From Agromyces mediolanus (lineage in GTDB: Bacteria > Actinomycetota > Actinomycetes > Actinomycetales > Microbacteriaceae), in the NCBI RefSeq assembly GCF_014648575.1, contig NZ_BMRJ01000001.1, positions 1,333,532 to 1,397,531 on the forward strand: a stretch of DNA of 64,000 bases, written 5' to 3'. Shown piece by piece: positions 33,098 to 41,884 of this stretch. A program made the position numbers and the translations under genes. The first letter of the stretch is position 1. Each line of letters begins with the position of its first letter. The notes below the pieces were generated by a model, which saw only the letters and a program-made list of their open reading frames with translations, did no database searches and was not told the origin of the DNA.

Positions 33098-35688
33098 CCG
33101 TCGCCTTCGCCGTTTTCGGGCGGCGTGCTCGGCTGACCGCCGTTCGACATGGTCACGCTGACGTTGCCGCCCTTGCCCACGACGGTGCCCGCAGCGGGGT
33201 TCTGGCCGGTGACGACGCTGTTGCCGCCGCCGCCGCTCGCCTGGAACTTCAGCCCCGCGGCTTCGACCGCGGCCTTCGCCTGGTCTCGCGTCATGCCGGT
33301 GAGGTCGGGCACCTTGACGCCCTGGCCGTTGCTGGTCGCGACGTTCACCGTCGTCCCCTTGCCGGCGAGGCCGCTCGGGTCCTGCGTGGCGACCGTTCCA
33401 GCGGGGAGGTCGGAGTCGATGTCACCGCTGTGGGCGAAGCCGAAGCCGGCGTCCTCGAGGGCCTTCTGCGCAGCCTCGAGCGAGAGCCCCACGACGTTGG
33501 GCACCTCGCTCTGGATGGAGCGCAGGGCGCCGTCGGGGGCGTCCGGGAAGTCGTCGCCGCCGTACTTCGCATTCGCGACGGACATCACCCTGGGCCAGAT
33601 CTGGTGCCGGATCTGGGCGACCTGGCCGGCGTCGAAGTACTCGTTGCGGAGGTTGGTGTGCCCGCTCGCGTTGAAGACGCCGGCGACGGTCGCGACCTTC
33701 GTCGAGGTGCCGCTCATCCACGTGGCCTCGTTGTTGTCGCTCGTGCCCGTCTTGCCGGCCATCGGCACCCACGGCTCCGTCCGGCCGTTCGAGGAGGTCG
33801 CGGTGCCCTGGCTCATCACGCGCTGCATGGCGTAGGCCATGCCGGCGGTGACATTCGGGTCGACGCGCTGGCTGCAGTTCGCCGACGGCGGGGCGACCTC
33901 TTCACCCTTGCCGTTGATGATCTTGTCGATGGCGATCGGGTCGCACACCATGCCGTTGCCGCCGACGCCGGCGAAGGCCGCGGCCATCGTCACCGGGGCG
34001 ATCTCGTTCGTGCCGAGGATCGTCGCCGGGCTCTGCCCGAGCGGCTCGCCGTCGGCGCGGTGGACGCCGAACGCCTCCGCCGTCTTGCGGATGCCGCAGA
34101 GGTCGAGCTCCTTGGCCATGCCGACGAAGCCCGTGTTGGTGGAGTTGATGGTCGACTGCAGCGCGGTCATGCTGCCGCCGTTGCCGCCCTCGTCGTTCTT
34201 GGGGTTCCAGCTGGGGTCGCTCTGCGGCCCGTTGCAGCTGTCCTGGAACGTGCCCCAGTTGGACTTGCGCCGGCCGTCGACGCTCTCGTTCAGCGAGTGC
34301 CCCTCGGCGAGCCACTCGCCGACCGTGAAGATCTTGTACGTCGAGCCGGGCTGGAAGCCGGACGAGCCGCCGTAGTCGTAGTCGGTGTTGTAGTTGACCG
34401 CCGAGGCCGTGCCGCCGCTCGCGGCGATCACGTCGGGGTCGGGGGAGTAGTCCTTGTTCTGCGCCATGGCGAGCACCCGCCCGGTGCCGACCTGCACGGA
34501 CACGGAGACCGCGCCGACGTCGAAGGACGAGGTGAAGGGCACCAGCTCGCGGATCGCGCCGTCGGCGGCCGCCTGCAGGTCGAGGTCGAGCGTGGTGTAG
34601 ACCTGGAGGCCGCCCTGCTCGAGCATCTGCGCGCCCTCGTTGACGTCCTCGGTGGCCGGGTCGTCGTACGAGTTGATGATGATGTTCTTCACGTAATCGC
34701 AGAAGAAGCCCGAGCCGCTGGGCGCCGACTGGCAGCCCGTGCTCGACGGCGTGATCACGGGGGTCACCGGCGTGGCGATCGCCGCGTCGTGATCCTCCTG
34801 GGTGATCTTCTTGTACTCGAGCATGCGGTCGAGGATGTAGTCGCGGCGCTCCTTGTTGGCCGCGTACGGCTCGGGTTCGCCCTGGGCGTTCACCGTGGCC
34901 GCGCCGTTGTCCTCGTCGTCCGGCTGGTCGAGCCGGAACTTCTCGGGGTTGTTGGTCATCGCGATGAGGCTGGCGGCCTCGGCCAGGCTGACGTCGGCCG
35001 CGGACTTGCCGAAGTAGTACTTCGCCGCCGATTCGACGCCGTACACGCGGCCGCCGAACGCCGCGATGTTCAGGTAGCCGCGGAGGATCTCGTCCTTCGG
35101 GTACTTCTTCTCGATCGAGATCGCGTAGCGGATCTCCTTGAGCTTGCGGTCGGGAGTGGTCTTCGTGGCCTCCTCGATCGCGGCCTCGCGCTCCTCCTCG
35201 TTGGGGTGCTCGCGCACGGCGTTGTTCACCAGCACGTTCTTCACGTACTGCTGGGTGATCGAGGACCCGCCCTGCGTCGCGCCGCCGATGACGTACTCGT
35301 TGAGCGCCGCGCGCAGCGTGCCCTGCACGTCGACGCCGCCGTGCTCGTAGAAGCGCGGGTCCTCACCGGCGACCGCGGCGTCCTTCAGGTACTGGCTCAT
35401 CGCCTCCCAGGGCACCTCCTCGCGGTCCTGGTCGTAGAACGAGGCGAGGTGCACGGGGGAACCGTCGGCGGCCGTGGCGTAGATGTCGGACTTCTGGGCC
35501 AGCTCGCCGATCTCGAGGTAGCCGGGGAGGCTCTCGAACATGGTGATGCTGTTGTTGGCGGCCATGCCGGTCACGGCGAGCGCCGGCGTCACGGCGGCCG
35601 TGACGAGCACACCGGCGAGCGCGCTCAGGCCGACGAGGCCCAGGAGGCCTCCGGCGGCGCCGCTCGCCGTACGATTTTTGGCAGACAT
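33094..35688 (-). CDS. bifunctional penicillin-binding protein with PASTA domains
   Basis: Class A PBP of 864 residues, PonA2-like. After one N-terminal membrane helix comes a glycosyltransferase-51 domain (about 70-250; catalytic Glu in VAGEDPRFYEHGG, then GGSSITQQYVKN). The transpeptidase domain (about 360-690) has active-site S449 in GSTYK, STN and KTGTS. At least two PASTA repeats follow (VPNVVGLSLEAAQ, VPDLTGMTRDQA) and a Gly/Pro-rich tail. It polymerises and cross-links peptidoglycan. On the minus strand TAGGCT lies seven bases before the ATG with no ribosome site, so a leaderless mRNA is likely. The order with the phosphoesterase and with DUF4177/RidA upstream is conserved in actinobacteria. 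Confidence 0.93.
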   Translation of the reverse strand: MSAKNRTASGAAGGLLGLVGLSALAGVLVTAAVTPALAVTGMAANNSITMFESLPGYLEIGELAQKSDIYATAADGSPVHLASFYDQDREEVPWEAMSQYLKDAAVAGEDPRFYEHGGVDVQGTLRAALNEYVIGGATQGGSSITQQYVKNVLVNNAVREHPNEEEREAAIEEATKTTPDRKLKEIRYAISIEKKYPKDEILRGYLNIAAFGGRVYGVESAAKYYFGKSAADVSLAEAASLIAMTNNPEKFRLDQPDDEDNGAATVNAQGEPEPYAANKERRDYILDRMLEYKKITQEDHDAAIATPVTPVITPSSTGCQSAPSGSGFFCDYVKNIIINSYDDPATEDVNEGAQMLEQGGLQVYTTLDLDLQAAADGAIRELVPFTSSFDVGAVSVSVQVGTGRVLAMAQNKDYSPDPDVIAASGGTASAVNYNTDYDYGGSSGFQPGSTYKIFTVGEWLAEGHSLNESVDGRRKSNWGTFQDSCNGPQSDPSWNPKNDEGGNGGSMTALQSTINSTNTGFVGMAKELDLCGIRKTAEAFGVHRADGEPLGQSPATILGTNEIAPVTMAAAFAGVGGNGMVCDPIAIDKIINGKGEEVAPPSANCSQRVDPNVTAGMAYAMQRVMSQGTATSSNGRTEPWVPMAGKTGTSDNNEATWMSGTSTKVATVAGVFNASGHTNLRNEYFDAGQVAQIRHQIWPRVMSVANAKYGGDDFPDAPDGALRSIQSEVPNVVGLSLEAAQKALEDAGFGFAHSGDIDSDLPAGTVATQDPSGLAGKGTTVNVATSNGQGVKVPDLTGMTRDQAKAAVEAAGLKFQASGGGGNSVVTGQNPAAGTVVGKGGNVSVTMSNGGQPSTPPENGEGDG

Positions 35689-35701
35689 ATAGTGGAGCCT
35701 A
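35689..35701 (-). promoter_or_regulatory. leaderless-type promoter of PBP gene
   Basis: Minus-strand TAGGCT (35696-35701), seven bases, then ATG 35688. Confidence 0.5.
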
Positions 35702-35847
35702 ACGGAGAAGGCTGGCAAAACCCCGCTACGCGGCTGCGCCGGAATTCCGCGGCTGACACGCCGGATTCGCCACGATCGGCTGCCGGAATGCCCGCGCGGA
35801 AGCCCGCTCCGTCCACCACACCCCCGCTGATCGAGCTCTGGAGCGCT

Positions 35848-36075
35848 ATGACGACCTGGGAGTACATCACCACCCCGCTGCTGATCCACAACACGGCCGC
35901 GATCCTGAACAACTGGGGATCGGAGGGCTGGGAGCTCGTGCAGATCGTGCAGGGCCCCGAGGGCGGGCTGGTCGCCTACCTGAAGCGTCCGGTCGGCGGA
36001 GCGGCCTCGGCCGCCGCGAGCGCCGGCGCCGCAGCCGCCGCGCAGGCCGCCAAGCAGTTCGAGGGAGAGGCCTGA
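35848..36075 (+). CDS. DUF4177 domain-containing small protein
   Basis: A 75-residue protein. Residues 1-52 (MTTWEYITTPLLIHNTAAI and then NNWGSEGWELVQIV) match the DUF4177 pattern, and the C-terminus is an Ala-rich stretch. CTCTGGAG precedes the ATG. It lies two bases before the ridA start and is probably co-transcribed with it, the same pair as Rv3678A/Rv3678c in mycobacteria. It is divergent from the PBP gene. The biochemical role is unknown. Confidence 0.8.
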   Translation: MTTWEYITTPLLIHNTAAILNNWGSEGWELVQIVQGPEGGLVAYLKRPVGGAASAAASAGAAAAAQAAKQFEGEA

Positions 36076-36077
36076 AC

Positions 36078-36545
36078 ATGTCTTACGAAGCACGCCTGAC
36101 CGAGCTCGGCATCCAGCTGCCCGAGGTCGCGCCGCCCGTCGCGGCCTACGTCCCCGCCGTCGTCACCGGCTCCTACGTCTACACGAGCGGCCAGCTGCCG
36201 TTCGTCTCGGGCGCGCTGCCCGCGACCGGCAAGGTCGGCGACGGGCACGGCCTGGTGCCGGCCGACGATGCGAAGGCCTACGCGCGCACCGCGGTGCTGA
36301 ACGCGCTCGCCGCGGTCCGCGCCGAGCTCGGCTCGCTCGACCGCGTCACCCGCATCGTGAAGCTCGTGGGCTTCGTCGCCTCGGATCCGGCCTTCTCCGG
36401 GCAGCCGGGCGTCATCAACGGCGCCTCCGAGCTGCTGGGCGAGATCTTCGGCGAGGCGGGCCGGCACGCGCGCTCGGCCGTCGGCGTCGCCGTGCTGCCG
36501 CTCGATGCGCCGGTCGAACTGGAGCTCGTGGTCGAGTTCGCCTGA
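36078..36545 (+). CDS. RidA family enamine/imine deaminase
   Basis: RidA/YjgF/UK114 family protein of 155 residues, in the longer subgroup found next to DUF4177 in actinobacteria. Features are VVTGSYVYTSGQLPFVSGAL near the N-terminus, a conserved arginine in RARSAVGV-like context (HARSAVGVAVLPLDAPVELE) and the final ELVVEFA. It probably hydrolyses reactive enamines released by PLP enzymes. GGGAGAGGCCTGAAC precedes the ATG. A long perfect palindrome terminates it. Confidence 0.88.
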   Translation: MSYEARLTELGIQLPEVAPPVAAYVPAVVTGSYVYTSGQLPFVSGALPATGKVGDGHGLVPADDAKAYARTAVLNALAAVRAELGSLDRVTRIVKLVGFVASDPAFSGQPGVINGASELLGEIFGEAGRHARSAVGVAVLPLDAPVELELVVEFA

Positions 36546-36560
36546 GTCGTCCCGGGTACG

Positions 36561-36598
36561 CGGATGCCCCGGCGGGAAGCTTCCCGCCGGGGCATCCG
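36561..36598. terminator. bidirectional terminator, 38-bp perfect palindrome
   Basis: Arms 36561-36579 and 36580-36598 are exact reverse complements (CGGATGCCCCGGCGGGAAG and its complement), lying between convergent ridA and acs. Confidence 0.85.
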
Positions 36599-36625
36599 TC
36601 GTTCTGAACCGAGCTGAGCCGAGGC

Positions 36626-38581
36626 TCAGCGCACCTGCTCGGTGATCGCCGTCATGACCGAGGTGTCGGCGAGGGTCGTGGTGTCGCCGACCTGGCGGCC
36701 CTCCGCGAGGTCGCGCAGCAGACGGCGCATGATCTTGCCCGAGCGGGTCTTCGGCAGTTCGTTCACGATGAAGACCTGACGCGGCCGGGCGATCGCGCCG
36801 ATCTGGGTGGCGACGTGCCGTCGCAGCTCTTCCGAGGCCTCGGCCACGTCGGTCACCCGGTCGGCCTGGCTGGCCTTGAGGATGACGAACGCCACCACGG
36901 CCTGCCCGGTCGTCTCGTCGGCGGCGCCGACGACGGCGGCCTCGGCGGTCCACGGGTGCGCGACGAGCGAGGACTCGATCTCGGCCGTCGACAGCCGGTG
37001 GCCGGAGACGTTCATGACGTCGTCGACGCGGCCGAGCAGCCAGATGTCGCCGTCCTCGTCACGGCGGGCGCCGTCGCCGGCGAAGTACTTGTCCCCGAAC
37101 TTCTCCCAGTAGGTCTCCCTGAACCGCTCCGGGTCGCCCCAGATGCCGCGGAGCATCGAGGGCCACGGCTCGGTGATGACGAGCAGCCCGCCGTCCTCGC
37201 CGCCGACGGGCTTGCCGTCGTCGTCGAGGATGTCGACGGAGATGCCGGGCACCGGCACCTGCGCGCTGCCGGGCTTCAGGTCGGTCACGCCGGGGAGCGC
37301 GGAGATCATGATGGCGCCCGTCTCGGTCTGCCACCAGGTGTCGACCACGGGGATCGAGCCGCCGCCGATGACGTGGCGGTACCAGATCCACGCCTCGGGG
37401 TTGATCGGCTCGCCCACCGAGCCGAGCACGCGCAGCGAGCGCAGGTTGAACTCGTGCGGGATCTGCCGGCCGAGCTTCATGAAGGAGCGGATGGCGGTCG
37501 GCGCCGTGTAGAGGATCGAGACGCGGTACTTCTCGACGATCTCCCACCAGCGGCCCGGGTGCGGGCTGTCCGGGGTGCCCTCGTAGAGCACCTGGGTGGC
37601 GCCGTTGGCGAGCGGGCCGTAGACGACGTAGGAGTGGCCGGTGATCCAGCCGACGTCGGCGGTGCACCAGTAGACGTCGGTCTCGGGGTGCAGGTCGAAG
37701 ACGTTCTTGTGGGTGAACGCCGCCTGGGTGAGGTAGCCGCCCGAGGTGTGCAGGATGCCCTTGGGCTTGCCGGTCGTGCCCGAGGTGTAGAGGATGAACA
37801 GCGGATTCTCGGCGTCGAAGGCTTCGGCCGTGTGCTCCGCGGACGCCGTCGCGACCGTATCGTGCCACCACTGGTCGCGGCCCTCGGTCCAGCCGACCTC
37901 GTTGCCGCCGCGTTGGACGACGAGCACGTTCTGCACGCTGCCGCCGGTGGCGCGGTCGAGCGCGTCGTCGACGACGGGCTTCAGCGGGAACACCTTGCCC
38001 TTGCGGTAGCCGCCGTCGGCGGTGATGACGAGCTTCGCCTCCGCGTCGTCGATGCGGGAGGCCAGGCTGTCGGCGCTGAAGCCGCCGAAGACGACGGAGT
38101 GGATGGCGCCGAGGCGCGCGACGGCGAGCATCGCCACGACCGCCTCGGGGATCATCGGCAGGTAGATGGCGACGCGGTCGCCCTGGGCGATGCCGAGTCC
38201 CGCGAGCACATTGGCCGCGCGCTTGACCTCGTCGGTCAGCTGCGCGTAGGTGAGGCTGCGGCTGTCGCCGGGCTCGCCTTCCCAGTGGATGGCGACGCGG
38301 TCGCCGTAGCCGGCATCGACGTGGCGGTCGAGGCAGTTGGCGGCGACGTTGAGCCGGCCGTCCCCGAACCAGCGGGCGAACGGCGGGTTCGTCCAGTCGA
38401 GGACCTCGGTGAAGGGGGTCTCCCACTGGATGAGCTCGCGGGCCTGCTCGGCCCAGAAGCCCAGTCGGTCCTCCGCGGCGCGGCGGTACAGGCTCTCGTC
38501 GGCGACGGCCTGGGCGGCGAACTCGGGGCTCGGGCGGAAACGCCGGATCTCCTCGAGCGCGTGATCGATCTGTGCGGTCAT
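36626..38581 (-). CDS. acs: acetyl-CoA synthetase
   Basis: AMP-forming acetate:CoA ligase of 651 residues, full length for the family. Motifs are the ATP loop [64 protein letters not shown] and the C-terminal acylatable lysine in TRSGKIMRR. It activates acetate for central metabolism. The start at 38581 is supported by AAGGAG 12-17 bases upstream. Minus-strand TAGGGT at 38643-38648 is a plausible -10 box. It is convergent with ridA and divergent from the 6C RNA. Confidence 0.96.
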   Translation of the reverse strand: MTAQIDHALEEIRRFRPSPEFAAQAVADESLYRRAAEDRLGFWAEQARELIQWETPFTEVLDWTNPPFARWFGDGRLNVAANCLDRHVDAGYGDRVAIHWEGEPGDSRSLTYAQLTDEVKRAANVLAGLGIAQGDRVAIYLPMIPEAVVAMLAVARLGAIHSVVFGGFSADSLASRIDDAEAKLVITADGGYRKGKVFPLKPVVDDALDRATGGSVQNVLVVQRGGNEVGWTEGRDQWWHDTVATASAEHTAEAFDAENPLFILYTSGTTGKPKGILHTSGGYLTQAAFTHKNVFDLHPETDVYWCTADVGWITGHSYVVYGPLANGATQVLYEGTPDSPHPGRWWEIVEKYRVSILYTAPTAIRSFMKLGRQIPHEFNLRSLRVLGSVGEPINPEAWIWYRHVIGGGSIPVVDTWWQTETGAIMISALPGVTDLKPGSAQVPVPGISVDILDDDGKPVGGEDGGLLVITEPWPSMLRGIWGDPERFRETYWEKFGDKYFAGDGARRDEDGDIWLLGRVDDVMNVSGHRLSTAEIESSLVAHPWTAEAAVVGAADETTGQAVVAFVILKASQADRVTDVAEASEELRRHVATQIGAIARPRQVFIVNELPKTRSGKIMRRLLRDLAEGRQVGDTTTLADTSVMTAITEQVR

Positions 38582-38642
38582 GGTTCTCGGTCGCTCCTTC
38601 GCGATGTGCATGGATCGGATGGGTTCGCCTGCCCCACCCAGC

Positions 38643-38648
38643 ACCCTA
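38643..38648 (-). promoter_or_regulatory. -10 box of acs
   Basis: Reads TAGGGT on the minus strand, about 61 bases before the acs ATG. Confidence 0.4.
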
Positions 38649-38781
38649 CCGCCAGCCTGGAAGGCCGTCGTACACTGTGTCGGTCGGCGACATTCGGCCG
38701 GCAGCGCTCGGGTCATCTACAACTGTCTGGGCGTTCGCGCAGAGAATTCTGTCTGTCCGCACAAATGAGGACAAAAAGTAC

Positions 38782-38809
38782 TTGCGCATGAATCGAGAAC
38801 CCCTACACT
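38782..38809 (+). promoter_or_regulatory. promoter of 6C RNA
   Basis: TTGCGC (38782-38787), 16-bp spacer, TACACT (38804-38809). The predicted start near 38816 lies 25 bases before the first C-loop hairpin. An interrupted repeat TGTCC/GGACA (about 38753-38773) lies just upstream. Confidence 0.6.
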
Positions 38810-38815
38810 GGGTAC

Positions 38816-38920
38816 CGCCCGAACACTCGTTTCGAGGCCTGCAGCGTGCCGCATTCCCCCCAATCGGTACGCTGCCGAGGCGGCACCTGTTCCCCCCAAT
38901 GGGTGCCGCCCCCTTCTTTT
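38816..38920 (+). ncRNA. 6C RNA
   Basis: Two hairpins, each with exactly six cytosines in the loop. Hairpin 1: 11-bp stem (38841-38851 with 38865-38875, one G-U pair), loop CATTCCCCCCAAT. Hairpin 2: stem CGGCACC/GGTGCCG (38881-38887 with 38902-38908), loop with TTCCCCCCAAT, followed by CCCCCTTCTTTT, so hairpin 2 also acts as the terminator. This matches the actinobacterial 6C RNA family (B11 in Mycobacterium tuberculosis), a trans-acting regulator whose C-rich loops pair with G-rich ribosome sites. Location beside acs and the tad ATPase gene matches the mycobacterial context. The 5' end is inferred from the promoter. Confidence 0.88.
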
Positions 38921-38924
38921 AAGC

Positions 38925-38952
38925 GGTGCCGGGCGTGAGCGCTCCCGGCGCC
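38925..38952 (+). terminator. second GC-rich hairpin after 6C RNA
   Basis: GGTGCCGGG (38925-38933) and CCCGGCGCC (38944-38952), one G-U pair, 10-nt loop. It may back up the 6C terminator. The remaining bases to 39064 show no gene that I can support. Confidence 0.4.
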
Positions 38953-39064
38953 GGACGCGAATCGCCAGCTCGCTCGGAACGGCGGTCCTCCTCCACAACG
39001 GCGTGGGGGAGGGACGCTCTCCCCGAGACGGCGGCAGCCCTCCCCGGGGCGGTGTGCTGCTCCG

Positions 39065-39077
39065 TACGCTCGCCGGC
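39065..39077 (+). promoter_or_regulatory. leaderless-type promoter of tad operon
   Basis: TACGCT (39065-39070), seven bases, ATG 39078, no ribosome site. Confidence 0.5.
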
Positions 39078-40199
39078 ATGCCTGTTCCCTTCGTCGCCAC
39101 CCCGTCGTGGCTCCCCGACGTTCCCGCAGAGGCCGTCGCACCGCCGGAGCGATCGCGGCGCGCCGGCGGCGAGCATCCCGAGGGGGCGTCGCCCGACGGA
39201 GCGTTTCGCGCGCTGGACTCGCCGCATTCCGCGCATGCTGCCGCGCCCGACGGCATCGCGCCCGTTCCGCGGGCGCTCGAGCTCGAGCTCCTCGGCGAAC
39301 TCGCGCCCTTCGCGAGCGCGCCCGACGTCACCGACCTCTTCGTGAACGGCGAGCGCGGGCTCTGGATCGACCGCGGCGCCGGTGCGGTCCACGAACCGGC
39401 GTGGGTCGCCGACGAGGCCGGGGTCCGAGCGCTCGCGATCCGGCTCGTCGCCCGCGGCGGGCGGCACCTCGACGAGGCGAGCCCGGCGGTCGACGTCCGG
39501 CTCGGCTCGGGCATCCGCGTGCACGCCGTCCTTCCGCCGATCTCGACGGCCGGCACGCTGCTGTCGGTGCGCATCCCGCGCGCCGCCGGTCACTCGCTCC
39601 GCGGCCTCGCGCGGCTCGGCATGCTCGACGACGTGCAACTGGCGCGAGTGCTGCACGCCGTCGCCGAGCGCGAGAACCTGCTCATCACCGGTGCCGGCGG
39701 CACCGGCAAGACGACGCTGCTCGCCGCGCTGCTCGGCGCCGCGCCGCCGCACGAGCGCATCGTCGTCATCGAAGACGTCGGCGAGGCGGTCATCGCGCAT
39801 CCGCACGTCGTGTCGCTCGAATCTCGGCAGCCGAACCTCGAGGGGGCCGGCCGCATCGGGCTCGACGCGCTCGTCCGCGAGGCGCTGCGAATGCGGCCCG
39901 ACCGGCTCGTCGTGGGCGAATGCCGAGGGGCGGAGCTGCGCGAACTCCTCTCGGCACTGAACACCGGACACGACGGCGGCGCCGGCACGATGCACGCGAA
40001 TTCGCTCGCCGACGTCCCCGCCCGCCTCGAGGCGCTCGGCGCATCGGCCGGGCTCCCGGTCGACGCCCTCGCTCGGCAGGCGGTCAGCGCCTTCGACCTC
40101 GTGCTGCACCTCGAGCGGCGCGGCGGGGTGCGCAGGCTCGCCTCGATGGGACGGCTCGTGCTCGAGCACGATCGGCTCGGTGTGGAGGCGCACCGGTGA
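39078..40199 (+). CDS. TadA/CpaF-type secretion ATPase
   Basis: Type IV/II secretion-family ATPase of 373 residues, the motor of the Flp (tad) pilus. Walker A is ITGAGGTGKTTLL, the Walker B region is RLVVGECRGAELRELL, and the His box is GTMHANS. The N-terminal domain includes VTDLFVNGERGLWIDRG, typical of TadA. The start at ATG 39078 fits the leaderless promoter. It overlaps the next gene (GTGA). The equivalent in Mycobacterium tuberculosis is Rv3659c; the septum-site gene (Rv3660c type) that usually precedes it there is absent here. Confidence 0.9.
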   Translation: MPVPFVATPSWLPDVPAEAVAPPERSRRAGGEHPEGASPDGAFRALDSPHSAHAAAPDGIAPVPRALELELLGELAPFASAPDVTDLFVNGERGLWIDRGAGAVHEPAWVADEAGVRALAIRLVARGGRHLDEASPAVDVRLGSGIRVHAVLPPISTAGTLLSVRIPRAAGHSLRGLARLGMLDDVQLARVLHAVAERENLLITGAGGTGKTTLLAALLGAAPPHERIVVIEDVGEAVIAHPHVVSLESRQPNLEGAGRIGLDALVREALRMRPDRLVVGECRGAELRELLSALNTGHDGGAGTMHANSLADVPARLEALGASAGLPVDALARQAVSAFDLVLHLERRGGVRRLASMGRLVLEHDRLGVEAHR

Positions 40200-41221
40200 G
40201 CGCAGACGCACTGCACGAGGCACGAGCCGGCGCTCGGCGCGGATTCCGGGTGCACCGTCGCCCGCGCGGTGGGCATGAGGAGGCGACGATCGAGCAGGCC
40301 GCCGCCGTCGCGGAGCAGCTGGCGACCCTGCTCTCCGCCGGCGTCGGTGTTGCGGCGGCCTGGACGCACCTCGCGCCGGTCTCCGAGTCGGGCGCGGGTG
40401 AACAGACGAGCGCGGGCGACGAGGCTCGCGCCGCGGGGCCGGCGGATCCGGTCGCCGCCGCAGCAGCCGCCGCGCGCGAGGGGCTCCCGGTGCACGAAGC
40501 GCTACGAAGCGGCGACGAGAGCGGGGCGTGGCGAGCGCTCGCCGCAGCGTGGGAGATCGCCGCGGCGTGCGGCGCGCCGCTGGCAGCCAGCCTGCGCGAG
40601 CTCGCCGCCGCGTTGCGCGACGAGGGCCAGCTGCGGCGGGAGGTGCGCACCGCGCTCGCGGGGCCGAATGCGAGCGCGCGCCTCGTGGCCTGGCTCCCCG
40701 TCATCGCGATCGGATTCGGGCTCGTGCTCGGCTTCGACACCCTCGCCGTGCTGCTCGGCTCGCCGCTCGGCCTCGGCTGCCTGCTCGCCGGGTTGGGGCT
40801 GCTCTGGGCCGGACGCCGGTGGAATCGGGCGCTCGCCGCCCGGGCCTCGCAGGGTTCCGCGGATGCCGGACTCGAGTACGACCTACTGGCGATCGCATTG
40901 ACGGGCGGGGTCTCGCTCGACCGGGGGCGGGCCCTCGTCGAGGCCGCCCTCGCCGACCCCGGCGACGTTCGCGGAACGGTCGAGATCGACCGGATCGTCG
41001 GGCTCGCCGCCGCCGCAGGCGCTCCGGTCGCCGAACTGCTGCGGGCCGAAGCGTTCCGGGTGCGTCGCGCCGCGCGCGCCGAGGGGCTTTCCCGGGCCGC
41101 GGCGCTCGGGGTGCGGCTGATGATCCCGCTCGGGGTCTGCGTCCTCCCGGCCTTCGTCCTGCTCGGCGTCGCGCCGCTCGTCATCTCGGTCGTCTCCGGC
41201 ACCTTCTCGGTCACCGGATGA
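40196..41221 (+). CDS. TadB/TadC-like pilus assembly membrane protein
   Basis: A 341-residue membrane protein with the type II secretion F pattern: a cytoplasmic helical domain (EQLATLLSAGVGVAAAW), two central helices (about 165-210), a second cytoplasmic domain (LLAIALTGGVSL) and a C-terminal helix (about 305-335). It probably forms the inner-membrane platform of the Flp pilus with TadA. The first cytoplasmic domain carries an Ala/Gly-rich insertion (about 60-90). GTG overlaps the tadA stop. Only one such gene is seen, so it may combine the roles of TadB and TadC. Confidence 0.8.
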   Translation: MSADALHEARAGARRGFRVHRRPRGGHEEATIEQAAAVAEQLATLLSAGVGVAAAWTHLAPVSESGAGEQTSAGDEARAAGPADPVAAAAAAAREGLPVHEALRSGDESGAWRALAAAWEIAAACGAPLAASLRELAAALRDEGQLRREVRTALAGPNASARLVAWLPVIAIGFGLVLGFDTLAVLLGSPLGLGCLLAGLGLLWAGRRWNRALAARASQGSADAGLEYDLLAIALTGGVSLDRGRALVEAALADPGDVRGTVEIDRIVGLAAAAGAPVAELLRAEAFRVRRAARAEGLSRAAALGVRLMIPLGVCVLPAFVLLGVAPLVISVVSGTFSVTG

Positions 41222-41280
41222 CCGTTCTGCTCGTGCCACCGCAGGCCGCCGCAGCGGCCAGACAAGAAGAGAGGGATCAC

Positions 41281-41550
41281 ATGGATCATCGAACGCGTCC
41301 GCAGGGGAGCGCAACGACGGAGGAGGTGACCACGGCCGAGGTCGCCGCGCCGGCCGTGTCCGCCGAGCGGCATCGCCCGGGCGGGCTCCGGCGACGGCTC
41401 GCCGGCGAGCGGGGCGCCGCGACCGCGGAGTACGCGGTGGCCACGATGGCGGCGGTCGGCTTCGCCGGGCTCCTCGTCGTCATCCTGCGCGGAGACGAGG
41501 TGCGCGGCATCCTCACCGAACTCGTGCGGAATGCGCTCAGCGTCGGCTGA
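41281..41550 (+). CDS. DUF4244 Flp pilin-like protein
   Basis: An 89-residue protein with a long cytoplasmic-like N-terminus (about 45 residues) followed by RGAATAEYAVATMAAVGFAGLLVV, a prepilin-like segment with the Glu five residues after the processing glycine. This matches DUF4244, found in actinobacterial tad clusters and probably the major pilin. AGAGAGGGAT precedes the ATG. The next gene begins 20 bases before its end. No prepilin peptidase gene is in the window. Confidence 0.8.
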   Translation: MDHRTRPQGSATTEEVTTAEVAAPAVSAERHRPGGLRRRLAGERGAATAEYAVATMAAVGFAGLLVVILRGDEVRGILTELVRNALSVG

Positions 41551-41884
41551 GGCGCGGCGCGAGCGGGGCAGCGTGACGGCGGAACTCGCGGTCGCGCTGC
41601 CCGCGGTCGCGGCCGTCCTCGCGATCTGCCTCGCCGCCGTGCTGCTCGCCGCGCAGCAGGTGCGCCTGAGCGACGGCGCCGCCGACGCCGCCCGCGCGCT
41701 CGGGCGCGGCGAATCGGAGTCGGCCGCCGCCGCGATCGCCGCCCGGGTGTCCGGGGCCGCCGTGAGGGTCGGCTCCACGAACGACGGCACCTTCGTGTGC
41801 GTCACGCTCAGCGCGCCCGCCGCAGGGCTGCTCGCCGCGATCGAACTGCGAGCGTCCTCCTGCGCGCTCGCCGGTGGCCGCTGA
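41531..41884 (+). CDS. TadE-family minor pilin-like protein
   Basis: A 117-residue protein. RGSVTAELAVALPAVAAVL is a TadE-type prepilin segment (Glu after the Gly/Ser junction), followed by a hydrophobic helix and a small extracytoplasmic domain with two cysteines (VCVTL and SSCAL) that could form a disulphide. ATG 41531 lies within the end of the pilin gene and the stop touches the next ATG (TGATG). It is probably a minor pilin or anchor of the Flp pilus. Confidence 0.82.
   Translation: MRSASAEARRERGSVTAELAVALPAVAAVLAICLAAVLLAAQQVRLSDGAADAARALGRGESESAAAAIAARVSGAAVRVGSTNDGTFVCVTLSAPAAGLLAAIELRASSCALAGGR

Noticed and set aside
38671..38680. TACACT and the small palindrome ACACTGTGT as a second promoter or CRP site upstream of the 6C RNA
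   Set aside because: No matching -35 element, poor fit to the TGTGA-N6-TCACA pattern, and the promoter at 38782-38809 explains the RNA better.
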